IMG/VR virus record: IMGVR_UViG_3300006028_000001
Location: 1 to 64,000 of that record
DNA from: a virus
DNA length: 64,000 nt
Direction: 5' to 3' (one strand)
Numbering within the stretch: the stretch's first letter is position 1; each line of letters begins with the position of its first letter. Under the pieces are notes generated by a model that had not been told where the DNA came from, did no database searches, and saw nothing but the letters and a program-made list of their open reading frames with translations. The translations under genes and the position numbers were made by a program. This document shows, piece by piece, positions 22,884 through 31,143 of this stretch.

Positions 22884-25487
22884 GTGCCCACCCTCATCAC
22901 CCACTATGAGGTGTACTCAGGTGGCGTCAACAACAACACCCTGACGACGCCTAGCTTCACGCCGTCCAACGGCGAAGTCCTGGTTGTCAAGCTCAACACT
23001 TGGGACACCGCCAACGGGATGAACGCCCCCACGGGCGGCTCCCAGACCTACCAGGCCGCCCCGGGGGCGGTCGCCCCGGGCGGGTTCAACGGCTGGGTCG
23101 GCATCTGGGTGGCCACGGTCTCCGGCTCCCCCGGGTCGATGACGGTGTCGTCAGCGCCGGCCACCGCCGGCAACACCGAACATGCCATGGTGGTCGAGCG
23201 GTGGTCCGGCGCGCAGTTGGCCGCCACTCCGGTCAGTAACTCCACCACCGGCGTCAGCAGCCTGCCGCAGAACTCCCTGACCACCACGGCGACCAACAGC
23301 GTCATCTCGTGGGTCATCTCCGACGCCCAGTCGATCAACCCCGCCACCCGCGCCTACCTGCTCAGTGGCGTCGAGGACGGCCTGTTCGATGGCCACGTCG
23401 GCGCGAATGGTGTCTTCTATTTCGCGTACAGCGGCAGCGGTGCCGTCACCACGGCCGGGTCCTACACGTACGGCATGTCGGCGCCGACCGGCCAGATCTG
23501 GGTCATGGCCGGCGTTGAGGTCCAGGACAACACCCCGCCGGCCGGTGCCACCGCAACCCCGTGGGGCCAGCCCGGTCCGGCCCGGCTCTCCCCGACCGGC
23601 CGGTGGCAGCCGCAGCAGTTCCCCGCCGACGTATCGTCGGGGCCGGCCAACCTGACCCGCACCGCCGCGGACACAGCGCAGGCGGCCGACTCGGCGTCAG
23701 CGTCGGTGATCCTTGCCCGCACCGCCAGCGACACGGCCCAGGCCGGCGACACCGCCCCACGGGTCCTCGCCATCGCCCGCACCGCGGGCGACACAGCCGC
23801 CGCCAGCGATACCGCCACTCGTGCGGCCGCGGCGCTCACCCGCACGGGATCCGACACCGCCCTGGCGTCGGACACGGCTACGCGGGCAGTGGTCGAATCC
23901 CGGACAGCTACCGACGCGGCCGTGGCGACCGACACCGCCAGCCGTGCGCTGCAGGCGGCCCGTGCCGCCACTGACACCGCCCTGGCGTCCGACGCGGCGA
24001 CCCGAGCCGCCCTCAACCTCACCCGCACCGCTGCTGACGCCGCCCTCGGTTCGGATACCGCAACCCGGGCCGTCACGTTCGCACGGACGGCCACCGATGC
24101 GGCGCAGGCCATCGACACGGCTGCTAGAGCGTCAATCCTGACCCGCGCGTCGAGCGACACCGCAGCGGCCACGGACAGCGCGGTGCGTGGTCTCGCCTCG
24201 GCCCGCGCGGCCGGTGACACTGCCGCCGCAACGGACGCGGCCATCAGGGCGGCACTGGCGTTGGCCCGTACCGCGGCGGATGCCGCACAGGCGTCCGACG
24301 CGGCGATCCGCAGCCTCACGCTGGCCCGGGCACCGACCGATGCGGCCCTGATCTCCGACTCGGCCGGCCGGTCGCTCGCGACCCCCCGCAGCGCAGCCGA
24401 CGCGGCCCTGGCATCGGATGCCTCGACACGCACGCCCGGGCTGGTCCGCACGGCCAGCGATACCGCGCTGGCGTCTGACAGCGCCACCGGAACCGCAGGC
24501 GGCGGCCTGGTCCGCAGCTCCACCGACGCCGCCGACGCCGCCGACGCGGCCACCCGGCTGCTGGTCATCGCCCGGACGGCCACCGACCAGGGTCAAGCCA
24601 GCGACACCGCAACCCGGGTGCTCGCCGACACCCGCAGCGCATCGGACACCGCCGCCGCCACAGACTCGACCGCTGGCACGGTCGTCGTGGCGCGGTCGGC
24701 CGGTGACGCCGCCGCAGCGTCGGATGGAGCTACCCGCGGGGCGCTGACGGCTGCCCGCACTGGTGCCGATGCCGCGTCGGCGGCGGATTCCGCCGCCCGG
24801 CAGGTTGTCGACGTCCGTGCGGCGAGTGACGTTGCCCAGTCGCAGGACGCTGCTGTCGCCTCCGCTGGGCAGTCTGGTACCGCGAGTGACGCGGCGTCGG
24901 CTACCGATGCAGCCGCCAGGGGCGCGTTGGTCGTGGCCCGCGCCGCGCCAGACTCTGCTATCGCGGCGGACGCCGGCACGCGACTGTTCGTTCTGGTCAG
25001 GTCGACGGCGGATGCTGCGGTCGCTGTCGATGTTGCCGTTGTGCAGGGTGCCGGCGGGGTTCGGTTCCTGCCGTCGTTTGGGCGGGTGCTGACCAAGTGG
25101 CTGCTGGCGATGACCGGGGCGTTGGCCGACCAGATGTCCACCCCGGCGACGAAGTGGACCTTCGGGGGTGGCCTGTTGGCGAGCATCCCCGCGGTGTCCA
25201 CCGAGTTCGTCCGGGTTGAGGTGGCCGCCACCGCCAACGGCGTGCCGGTGGATCCCACCTCCGACACGGTGCAGATGGCGTTTCTGTCCACCTTCGCCGA
25301 ACCCGGTTCGGGTGACTGGAAGTCGGCGTCGTGGGACTCCGCCAACGGCCGCTACTACGCGCAGGCGCTGGTCGGACCCACCGGCGGCGTGGTCACCCTG
25401 GCGCCCGGCACCTGGTACGTGTGGGTCCGCATCGTGGCCAGCCCAGAAACCGTGATCCGCAACCCTGGACAGATCCAGATCACCTAA
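22884..25487 (+). CDS. fibre-like protein with about 23 copies of a 20-residue repeat
   Basis: 867 aa, GTG with GGGGGTGAG upstream. Residues 1-215 form a beta-sandwich-like head with binding-domain character. Residues about 250-720 are tandem repeats of the form (L/A)-x-R-T-A-x-D-T-A-x-A-x-D-x-A-x-R-x-x-x, in which Arg and Asp positions are nearly fixed. Residues 720-867 are a distinct C-terminal domain ending in a beta-rich stretch (WYVWVRIVASPE). The layout is head, repetitive shaft, tip. It sits immediately before the terminase genes. Likely a virion fibre; the shaft's fold is unknown. Confidence 0.65.
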   Translation: MPTLITHYEVYSGGVNNNTLTTPSFTPSNGEVLVVKLNTWDTANGMNAPTGGSQTYQAAPGAVAPGGFNGWVGIWVATVSGSPGSMTVSSAPATAGNTEHAMVVERWSGAQLAATPVSNSTTGVSSLPQNSLTTTATNSVISWVISDAQSINPATRAYLLSGVEDGLFDGHVGANGVFYFAYSGSGAVTTAGSYTYGMSAPTGQIWVMAGVEVQDNTPPAGATATPWGQPGPARLSPTGRWQPQQFPADVSSGPANLTRTAADTAQAADSASASVILARTASDTAQAGDTAPRVLAIARTAGDTAAASDTATRAAAALTRTGSDTALASDTATRAVVESRTATDAAVATDTASRALQAARAATDTALASDAATRAALNLTRTAADAALGSDTATRAVTFARTATDAAQAIDTAARASILTRASSDTAAATDSAVRGLASARAAGDTAAATDAAIRAALALARTAADAAQASDAAIRSLTLARAPTDAALISDSAGRSLATPRSAADAALASDASTRTPGLVRTASDTALASDSATGTAGGGLVRSSTDAADAADAATRLLVIARTATDQGQASDTATRVLADTRSASDTAAATDSTAGTVVVARSAGDAAAASDGATRGALTAARTGADAASAADSAARQVVDVRAASDVAQSQDAAVASAGQSGTASDAASATDAAARGALVVARAAPDSAIAADAGTRLFVLVRSTADAAVAVDVAVVQGAGGVRFLPSFGRVLTKWLLAMTGALADQMSTPATKWTFGGGLLASIPAVSTEFVRVEVAATANGVPVDPTSDTVQMAFLSTFAEPGSGDWKSASWDSANGRYYAQALVGPTGGVVTLAPGTWYVWVRIVASPETVIRNPGQIQIT
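23640..25045 (+). repeat. 60-bp-period coding repeat
   Basis: About 23 imperfect units of 60-66 bp (20-22 codons) within the fibre gene. Divergence at third positions while Arg and Asp codons are kept shows selection on the protein, not recent duplication. Confidence 0.8.
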
Positions 25488-25589
25488 TTACCGCCCGGTT
25501 CAAGTGGTCCGGATTCCGGGATTGGGGACTCAGGCCGGGTGGTAATCGTTCCAGTCCATCCATGACAGCGGTCGTTTTCGGGGGTTCGC

Positions 25590-26192
25590 ATGACAGACCC
25601 CGACAAGCGGTACTGCGGCGGCAAGAAGCGCCAGGGCGAGGGGACCTGCACTCGGCCACCGGGCTGGGGTACGGCCCATGCGGGCGCGGGCCGCTGCAAG
25701 CTCCACGGCGGGTCCGCGCCATCGGGGCGAGTGGCGGGGGCGACCGAACTCGCCCGCCGGGCGATGGAAACGTACGGTGTCAAGGTCGATACCAACCCCA
25801 TAGAGGCGTTGCTGGACGAGGTGCGTTGGACCGCTGGGCATGTTGCCTGGCTGCGGGAACGCGTCCAGCAGACCGAGCAGGACGCTCTGGTATGGGGACA
25901 GACCGAGGCGGTCAACAAGCAGGCCAGCGAGTACCCAGGTCTCGACACCACTGAGGCGGCCAAGCCGAACGTCTGGCTCGTGCTGTACCAGCAGGAACGC
26001 AAACACCTGGTGGATGTATGCAAGGCAGCCATCTCGGCCGGCATCGCCGAACGGCAGGTGCAGCTCGCCGAGGAACAGGGCCGCATGCTCGCCGACGTGA
26101 TCCGGGCCGTTCTCGGCGATCTCGGCCTAACTGCCGAGCAGCGCGCCAGGGCAGAGGTTGTGGTGCCGCAACGACTGCGGGCGGTCGCCTGA
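25590..26192 (+). CDS. putative small terminase subunit
   Basis: 200 aa, ATG preceded by GGGGG only. The N-terminus CGGKKRQGEGTCTRPPGWGTAHAGAGRCKLHGG carries the Cys/His/HGG motif of the phage HGGT-type small terminases, followed by helical DNA-binding and oligomerisation segments. It lies directly upstream of the large subunit, the usual order. It would recognise the packaging site. Confidence 0.8.
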   Translation: MTDPDKRYCGGKKRQGEGTCTRPPGWGTAHAGAGRCKLHGGSAPSGRVAGATELARRAMETYGVKVDTNPIEALLDEVRWTAGHVAWLRERVQQTEQDALVWGQTEAVNKQASEYPGLDTTEAAKPNVWLVLYQQERKHLVDVCKAAISAGIAERQVQLAEEQGRMLADVIRAVLGDLGLTAEQRARAEVVVPQRLRAVA

Positions 26193-26196
26193 GCGG

Positions 26197-27612
26197 GTGA
26201 GCGCGATGTTGTTGACTGATCGGCTGTCGCCGTGGGAAGTGGCGGCGCGCCTGTTCGGCGAGCTTCGGCCGCCGTGGCGGCAGATTGCCCGACCGGAGCA
26301 GTTGGCGCCCGACGGAACGTGGCTGACCTGGGCCTACTGTGCCGGGCGAGGCGCGGGCAAGACCAGGGCTGCCGCCGAGTGGGCACACGAGCGGGCCATG
26401 AGCACCCCGGGCGTGCGGATCGCCCTGGTTGGCCGTACGCCCGCCGATGTGCGTGACGTCATGATCGAGGGCGAGTCGGGCATCCTCGCCATTGCCGGCC
26501 GTGACCGACCCGTCTACCAGTCCACCAAGCGGCGGCTGACGTGGCCGAACGGGTCCACCGCGCATACCTACTCCGCCGAGGTGCCGGCGCAGCTGCGCGG
26601 ACCGCAGCATCATTACGCCTGGGCGGACGAGGCGGCCGCCTGGACGGATGCCCCGAAGGGCGACGCCCTGGACACCGCCTGGAACAACCTGATGCTCGGG
26701 CTGCGGCTGGGTGCCTCACCGCGGTGCGTGGTGACCACCACCCCGAAACCGAACGCCCTGACCCGCACCATCCTGGCCCGACCGTCTACCGTCGTCACCC
26801 GCGGCACCACCTACGACAACCTGACCAACCTTGCCCCGTCGTTCCGCGACGAGGTGCTGGCCACGTATGAAGGCACCCGCATCGGCCGGCAGGAACTGCT
26901 CGGCGAGGTTCTCGACGACGTTGAGGGTGCGCTGTGGACCCTCGGCCTGATCGACGAATGCCGGGTCGGCCAGGCGCCGGACATGCGTCGCATCGTGGTG
27001 GCGGTCGACCCGTCCGGTGGGTCGGGACCCAACCACGACGAGCAGGGCATCATCGTGGCCGGCATCGGCATCGACGGCGAGTTGTACGTGCTGGCGGACC
27101 GGTCGTGCAGCCTGTCCCCGCACGGCTGGGCATCCCGCGCGGTCGGTGCGTTCCACGAGTTCTCCGCCGACCGGATCGTCGCCGAACGCAACTACGGTGG
27201 CGATATGGTGGAGTCGACCATCCGGCAGGTTGATGCCAACGTCCCGGTGAAGGTCATCACCGCGTCTCGCGGCAAGGTGCAACGCGCCGAGCCGCTGGCC
27301 GCCCTGTACGAGCAGCGCCGCGCCCACCATGTGGGGGCGCTGCCGAAACTCGAAGACCAGATGACCACCTGGACCCCGCTGGACGGCACCAGCCCGGACC
27401 GCATGGACGCCCTGGTGTGGGCGGGGGCCGAGTTGACCGACAACTTCAGCGCGCAGGCGTGGATTGAGCACTTCCGCCGAAAAGCTGAAGCGACCGCCGA
27501 TGCGGAGGCGGCCGCTGCGGGCGAGCCGAGCCAGCCGGCGGCGCCCGTTGAGGATCCGGTGGCCATCCGCAAACGCATCCGCGACGCCGCCCACCGGAGC
27601 CAAACCAGGTAA
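26197..27612 (+). CDS. terminase large subunit
   Basis: About 471 aa; GTG at 26197 or ATG at 26206 (both weak Shine-Dalgarno). ATPase: Walker A AGRGAGKTRAAAEW near residue 50, Walker B HYAWADEAAAW near 145, coupling motif TTTPKP near 180. RNase-H-like nuclease: VAVDPSGGSG near 268, and the final Asp in DRMDALVWA near 405. All catalytic elements are present. It cuts concatemers and drives DNA into the prohead. Confidence 0.95.
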   Translation: MSAMLLTDRLSPWEVAARLFGELRPPWRQIARPEQLAPDGTWLTWAYCAGRGAGKTRAAAEWAHERAMSTPGVRIALVGRTPADVRDVMIEGESGILAIAGRDRPVYQSTKRRLTWPNGSTAHTYSAEVPAQLRGPQHHYAWADEAAAWTDAPKGDALDTAWNNLMLGLRLGASPRCVVTTTPKPNALTRTILARPSTVVTRGTTYDNLTNLAPSFRDEVLATYEGTRIGRQELLGEVLDDVEGALWTLGLIDECRVGQAPDMRRIVVAVDPSGGSGPNHDEQGIIVAGIGIDGELYVLADRSCSLSPHGWASRAVGAFHEFSADRIVAERNYGGDMVESTIRQVDANVPVKVITASRGKVQRAEPLAALYEQRRAHHVGALPKLEDQMTTWTPLDGTSPDRMDALVWAGAELTDNFSAQAWIEHFRRKAEATADAEAAAAGEPSQPAAPVEDPVAIRKRIRDAAHRSQTR

Positions 27613-27629
27613 GAGGGGGAGACGCCGGC

Positions 27630-30011
27630 ATGGCCGTACGCCCCTCCACCCGCCGCGGGCAAACCCCGAAGCGACGCTCCACCTCGGTCGCGGTCAACAA
27701 GGCGTACAACTCGGCCGAGCCGCCGGAGATGGCCGCGGGTGAGCGCGCCGCCGGCATGGACGTCACCCGGCCCTTCAGCCCAGGTGAGCCGATCGGCCCG
27801 TACGAGGGGTACAGCCGGCACCCGCGGCAGCGGGAGTTCGTTACCGGCTACAACATCGCCGCCCGGCCCAGGTCGCATGAGCGGGTCGCGTTCGACACAC
27901 TCAAGGGCCTGATCGAGGCGTACGACGTCGCGTCGATCTGCATCTGGCACCGCATCGACTCGATCCGCGCCCTGGACTGGTCGCTGGTGCCGGTGCGTGG
28001 CTTCGCAGGCGACGCCGACGACGTCATCGACCACGGCATGCGGGCGCTGGAGAAGCCGGACGGGGAAACCCCCTTCCACTCGTGGCTGGCGAAGTGGTTG
28101 TACGACGTCCTCGCCTACGACGCCGGCTGCCTGTACCGCACCCGCAACCGCCGCGGTGACGTGGTGGGGCTGTCCACCGTGGACGGCACCAGCGTGGCGC
28201 CGCTGCTGGACTACTGGGGCCGCTCGCCCAAGCCACCGGCCGAGGCGTACGTCCAGTATGTGAATGGCCTGCCGTGGAACTGGCTGACCCGCGACGACCT
28301 GATCTACGAGCCGTTCCGGCCCATCACCGGCAGCGTGTACGGCCGGGCGCCGTTGGAAAGCATCCTGCTCAACGCCAACACCGACCTGCGGTTCCAGGCA
28401 TACTTTTTGCAAAGATTTACGGAAGGCAATATCCCGGCGGCGTTCGCCAGCGCACCGGAAACGTGGACGCCGAGCCAGATCGAGCAGTTCCAGGAGTATT
28501 GGGACGCGTTCATGCTCGGCGACCAGACGGTCAAGTCGCAGATCAAGTGGATCCCCGGCGGTTCCACGATTGCGTGGTCCAACGAGAAGGAGTTCCAGGA
28601 CCACTTCAGCCTGTTTCTGATGCGGAAAACAGCGGCCGCGTACCACGTGGTGCCGGCCGACCTGGGTTTCACCGAGGACGTCAACCGTTCCTCCGGTGAG
28701 ACGCAGGGCGATGTGCAGCACCGCATCGGCGACCTGCCGCTGATCGGGCACGTGCAGAGCATCCTGTCGCACTACCTGCGCCACGACCTCGGTCTGCCAA
28801 TCAAGTTCGCGTTCGACACCGGCCAGGAGAAGGACGACCGGCTCACCCAGGCGCAGGCGTGGCAGATCTACGTGGCCACCGGCGCGGCGAGTCCCGACGA
28901 GATGCGGGAGGAACTGCTCGGCCTGCCCGGCGACCCGGGCCGTCCGACGCCCCGGTTCTACGCCACCACCCGCTCCGGTCCGATCCCGCTGCTGGCGATC
29001 GACGGGGTGGCCGGAAAGGTGGACCCGGAAACGTTCGGGCCGCGCGTCGACCAGCCGATCATCTACCAGCCGTTCGTGGCGCCGCCCGGTGTGGTGGCCG
29101 CCGAAGGCACCACCGACCACACGGCGTCGATGCAGGCCGAAGACGGATATCAGATGGCGGTGCGGCAGCAGCTTGAGGCGCAGGACAACGCGCAGCCGCT
29201 GGCGCCGGTGGTGAAGGACGGCCCGACCGTTGGTGTCACCACCCAGACCGGCATCACCTCCTACGACCTGATCGGGCACGACGACGACGAGCAGGAGACG
29301 CCCGCCGATCTGGTGAAGCGGGAGATGGTGGCGTTCCGCCGGTTCCGCACCGCCCGCCGTCGCGACGGCCGGTGGCGCGACTTCAAGTTCGGGCACGTCG
29401 ATCCGGTTCGGGCGCATCGGCTGAACGACGCCGGCCGGTTGGCGGTGCGTAAGGCCGCCGGCGAGGTGGCGGTCGCCGGGCTCGCGGTGCGCGCGGCCGA
29501 CACCGGCCGGGTGCTGATGCTGCAGCGGGCGCTCGATGACGAGGATCCCGCCGGTGGTACATGGGAGTTCCCGGGCGGCCACCTGGACGGCGACGAGACA
29601 CCACTGCAGGCAGCCTGGCGGGAGTGGGCTGAGGAAACCCGGGCCATCCCGCCGCCCGGCCAGCAGACCGGGTCGTGGACCGCGGGCGATGGCATCTATG
29701 AGGGCATCGTGTGGACGGTGCCGGACGAGGCGCATGTGCCTGTGCACACTGGCCGCGATCAGATCGACAACCCGGACGACCCGGACGGCGACGCCGTCGA
29801 AGCGATCGCCTGGTGGGATCCGGAGCAGCTGGCCGGCAACCCGGCGGTACGCCCGGAGCTACTCGACTCGCTCGGCGACGTACTGACCGCGCTTGGCGTG
29901 GAGTCGGCTTCCGAGCCGGACCTGGAGCAGTTGGAGAAGGCGGCCGATGCCGACCCAAAAGCCCCGGCCCTGATCGGGGCTGGCCAGGGTGGGATTGGGA
30001 CGCGCGGGTAG
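27630..30011 (+). CDS. portal protein fused to a Nudix hydrolase domain
   Basis: 793 aa, ATG with GAGGGGGAG upstream. Residues about 60-490 are a phage portal (DWSLVPVRG, GRSPKPPAEAYVQYVNGLPW, YGRAPLESILLNANTDLRFQ, HFSLFLMRKTAAAYHVVP). Residues about 610-750 are a Nudix domain with GTWEFPGGHLDGDE and REWAEET, so the box G-x5-E-x7-RE-x-x-EE is complete (residues about 648-671). The ORF stops shortly after, but a CCCAAAA heptamer at 29954 in the right phase lets a -1 shift continue into a MuF domain. Portals form the DNA-entry ring; a Nudix domain on a portal is unusual. Confidence 0.9.
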   Translation: MAVRPSTRRGQTPKRRSTSVAVNKAYNSAEPPEMAAGERAAGMDVTRPFSPGEPIGPYEGYSRHPRQREFVTGYNIAARPRSHERVAFDTLKGLIEAYDVASICIWHRIDSIRALDWSLVPVRGFAGDADDVIDHGMRALEKPDGETPFHSWLAKWLYDVLAYDAGCLYRTRNRRGDVVGLSTVDGTSVAPLLDYWGRSPKPPAEAYVQYVNGLPWNWLTRDDLIYEPFRPITGSVYGRAPLESILLNANTDLRFQAYFLQRFTEGNIPAAFASAPETWTPSQIEQFQEYWDAFMLGDQTVKSQIKWIPGGSTIAWSNEKEFQDHFSLFLMRKTAAAYHVVPADLGFTEDVNRSSGETQGDVQHRIGDLPLIGHVQSILSHYLRHDLGLPIKFAFDTGQEKDDRLTQAQAWQIYVATGAASPDEMREELLGLPGDPGRPTPRFYATTRSGPIPLLAIDGVAGKVDPETFGPRVDQPIIYQPFVAPPGVVAAEGTTDHTASMQAEDGYQMAVRQQLEAQDNAQPLAPVVKDGPTVGVTTQTGITSYDLIGHDDDEQETPADLVKREMVAFRRFRTARRRDGRWRDFKFGHVDPVRAHRLNDAGRLAVRKAAGEVAVAGLAVRAADTGRVLMLQRALDDEDPAGGTWEFPGGHLDGDETPLQAAWREWAEETRAIPPPGQQTGSWTAGDGIYEGIVWTVPDEAHVPVHTGRDQIDNPDDPDGDAVEAIAWWDPEQLAGNPAVRPELLDSLGDVLTALGVESASEPDLEQLEKAADADPKAPALIGAGQGGIGTRG
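29954..29960 (+). other. candidate -1 ribosomal frameshift heptamer
   Basis: C CCA AAA in the zero frame, matching X-XXY-YYZ exactly. A hairpin (GCCCCG 29961-29966 with CGGGGC 29975-29980, extendable by one A-T pair) follows at once. Slipping -1 bypasses the stop at 30009-30011 and enters the MuF frame, which has no credible start codon of its own. Confidence 0.65.
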
Positions 30012-30739
30012 CCGACCACTGGGCGCCGCGCATCGCCGACGCGACCGCCGGGACGCTGACCGCCGACCAGGCGCGGCAGATCGCTGGCGACTTCGAGACC
30101 GACGGCAGCGACCGGGACCGCGTCGCCTTGGTCGCTGCCGTCGCCCTGTGGATGGCCAGCCAGGGTGTGGACCCGGTCGAAGGGCTGGCCGTCCTACTGC
30201 CGGGGCTCTACGTCGATGGCTGGCTCGTCGGCGCTGCGTCGGCGCGGGCGATGGTCGACGGCGCGCCGCTGGACCTCGGCGACTGGACGCCGGGTGACAC
30301 GGCTGTCGCTCAGGCCCAGATCGAGGCGCTCGGCGTATCCGCCGGGCTCGCGACCCTGCTGGACGGTGTGCCGGACGCGGCCCGGGACATCGCCGACGGA
30401 CGGTTGAAGGATCTGGCCCGGGTGCTCATCGACGGCACCGACGCCGGGGATCCGGCCGATGTGGTCGGCGACGCGCTGCTTGAGGAAGCCGGTGACCCGG
30501 CGCGCGCCGCGGCGGTAGCGACAGGTGCCGTGGTGACAGCGGCCGGGCTGGCCGCCATGGCCGCCTACCTCGGCGCGGGGGTGCGCATGGGCCGGTGGGT
30601 GACGGACTCCGGCAACGTGTGCCCTGCCTGCCGGGCCAATGCCGACGCGGGCGAGGTGCCGGTCGGTGAGCCGTATCCGTCCGGTGCCGTGGAGGCGCCG
30701 CAGCACCCGCGTTGCCGCTGCCAGGTCGTTCCTGCGTGA
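29960..30739 (+). CDS. MuF-like head morphogenesis domain, read by -1 frameshift from the portal ORF
   Basis: About 259 codons in the -1 frame. DWDARVADHWAPRIADATAG follows naturally from the portal C-terminus, then a helical body, and the end CPACRANADAGEVPVGEPYP plus HPRCRC is the Cys-rich C-terminal signature of phage Mu gpF-like proteins. No ATG/GTG with a ribosome-binding site opens this frame near the junction; upstream it only overlaps the Nudix code. MuF proteins assist prohead assembly and can be injected. Portal-MuF fusions are known in other phages. Confidence 0.8.
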   Translation, partial: SPGPDRGWPGWDWDARVADHWAPRIADATAGTLTADQARQIAGDFETDGSDRDRVALVAAVALWMASQGVDPVEGLAVLLPGLYVDGWLVGAASARAMVDGAPLDLGDWTPGDTAVAQAQIEALGVSAGLATLLDGVPDAARDIADGRLKDLARVLIDGTDAGDPADVVGDALLEEAGDPARAAAVATGAVVTAAGLAAMAAYLGAGVRMGRWVTDSGNVCPACRANADAGEVPVGEPYPSGAVEAPQHPRCRCQVVPA

Positions 30740-30753
30740 CCCGGGAGGTGGCT

Positions 30754-31143
30754 GTGCCTGAGCAGCGCTACGTGCTGGGAATCGCATACCAGGCCGGCCC
30801 GGATCCGCGAATCCAGCGTGGCGCCGACGGCGGCCGCGACTACTTCACAGCCGAAGAGTTGGAGAAGGCCGCTTGGTCGTTCCTCAAGAACGGCCCGGCT
30901 CACGGCCTGTTCCATGTCGACGGCACCGAGGGTGCCGCCACCTGTGTGGAGAGCTACGTGTACCGCGGCCCTGATTGGGACCTCGGCGACGACATTGTGG
31001 TCAAGGCCGGCGACTGGCTGGTGGGGGCGATCCTCGACGAGCGTGCCTGGGATCTGGTCAAGTCCGGCGAGGTGACCGGCTGGTCACCGCAAGGATCCGC
31101 GACCCGGCGCCGACGCACCCGACGCACGGAAAGCGAGCAGTGA
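30754..31143 (+). CDS. XkdF-like putative prohead protease
   Basis: 129 aa. GTG at 30754 has GGGAGG 5 bases upstream; GTGs at 30736 and 30748 are alternatives. LFHVDGTEGAATCVESYVY and GDWLVGAILDERAWDLVKSGEVTGWSPQG match the XkdF-type domain, proposed as a phage serine protease that matures the prohead. Located between portal/MuF and scaffold, the normal place. Basic C-terminal tail of Arg residues. Confidence 0.75.
   Translation: MPEQRYVLGIAYQAGPDPRIQRGADGGRDYFTAEELEKAAWSFLKNGPAHGLFHVDGTEGAATCVESYVYRGPDWDLGDDIVVKAGDWLVGAILDERAWDLVKSGEVTGWSPQGSATRRRRTRRTESEQ

Noticed and set aside
23462-24583. Long minus-strand frame over the fibre repeats
   Set aside because: It mirrors the 60-bp repeats of the plus-strand fibre gene and has no start signal or domain.
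23640-25045. CRISPR or minisatellite array
   Set aside because: The 60-bp period is in frame and preserved at the protein level; it is a coding repeat.
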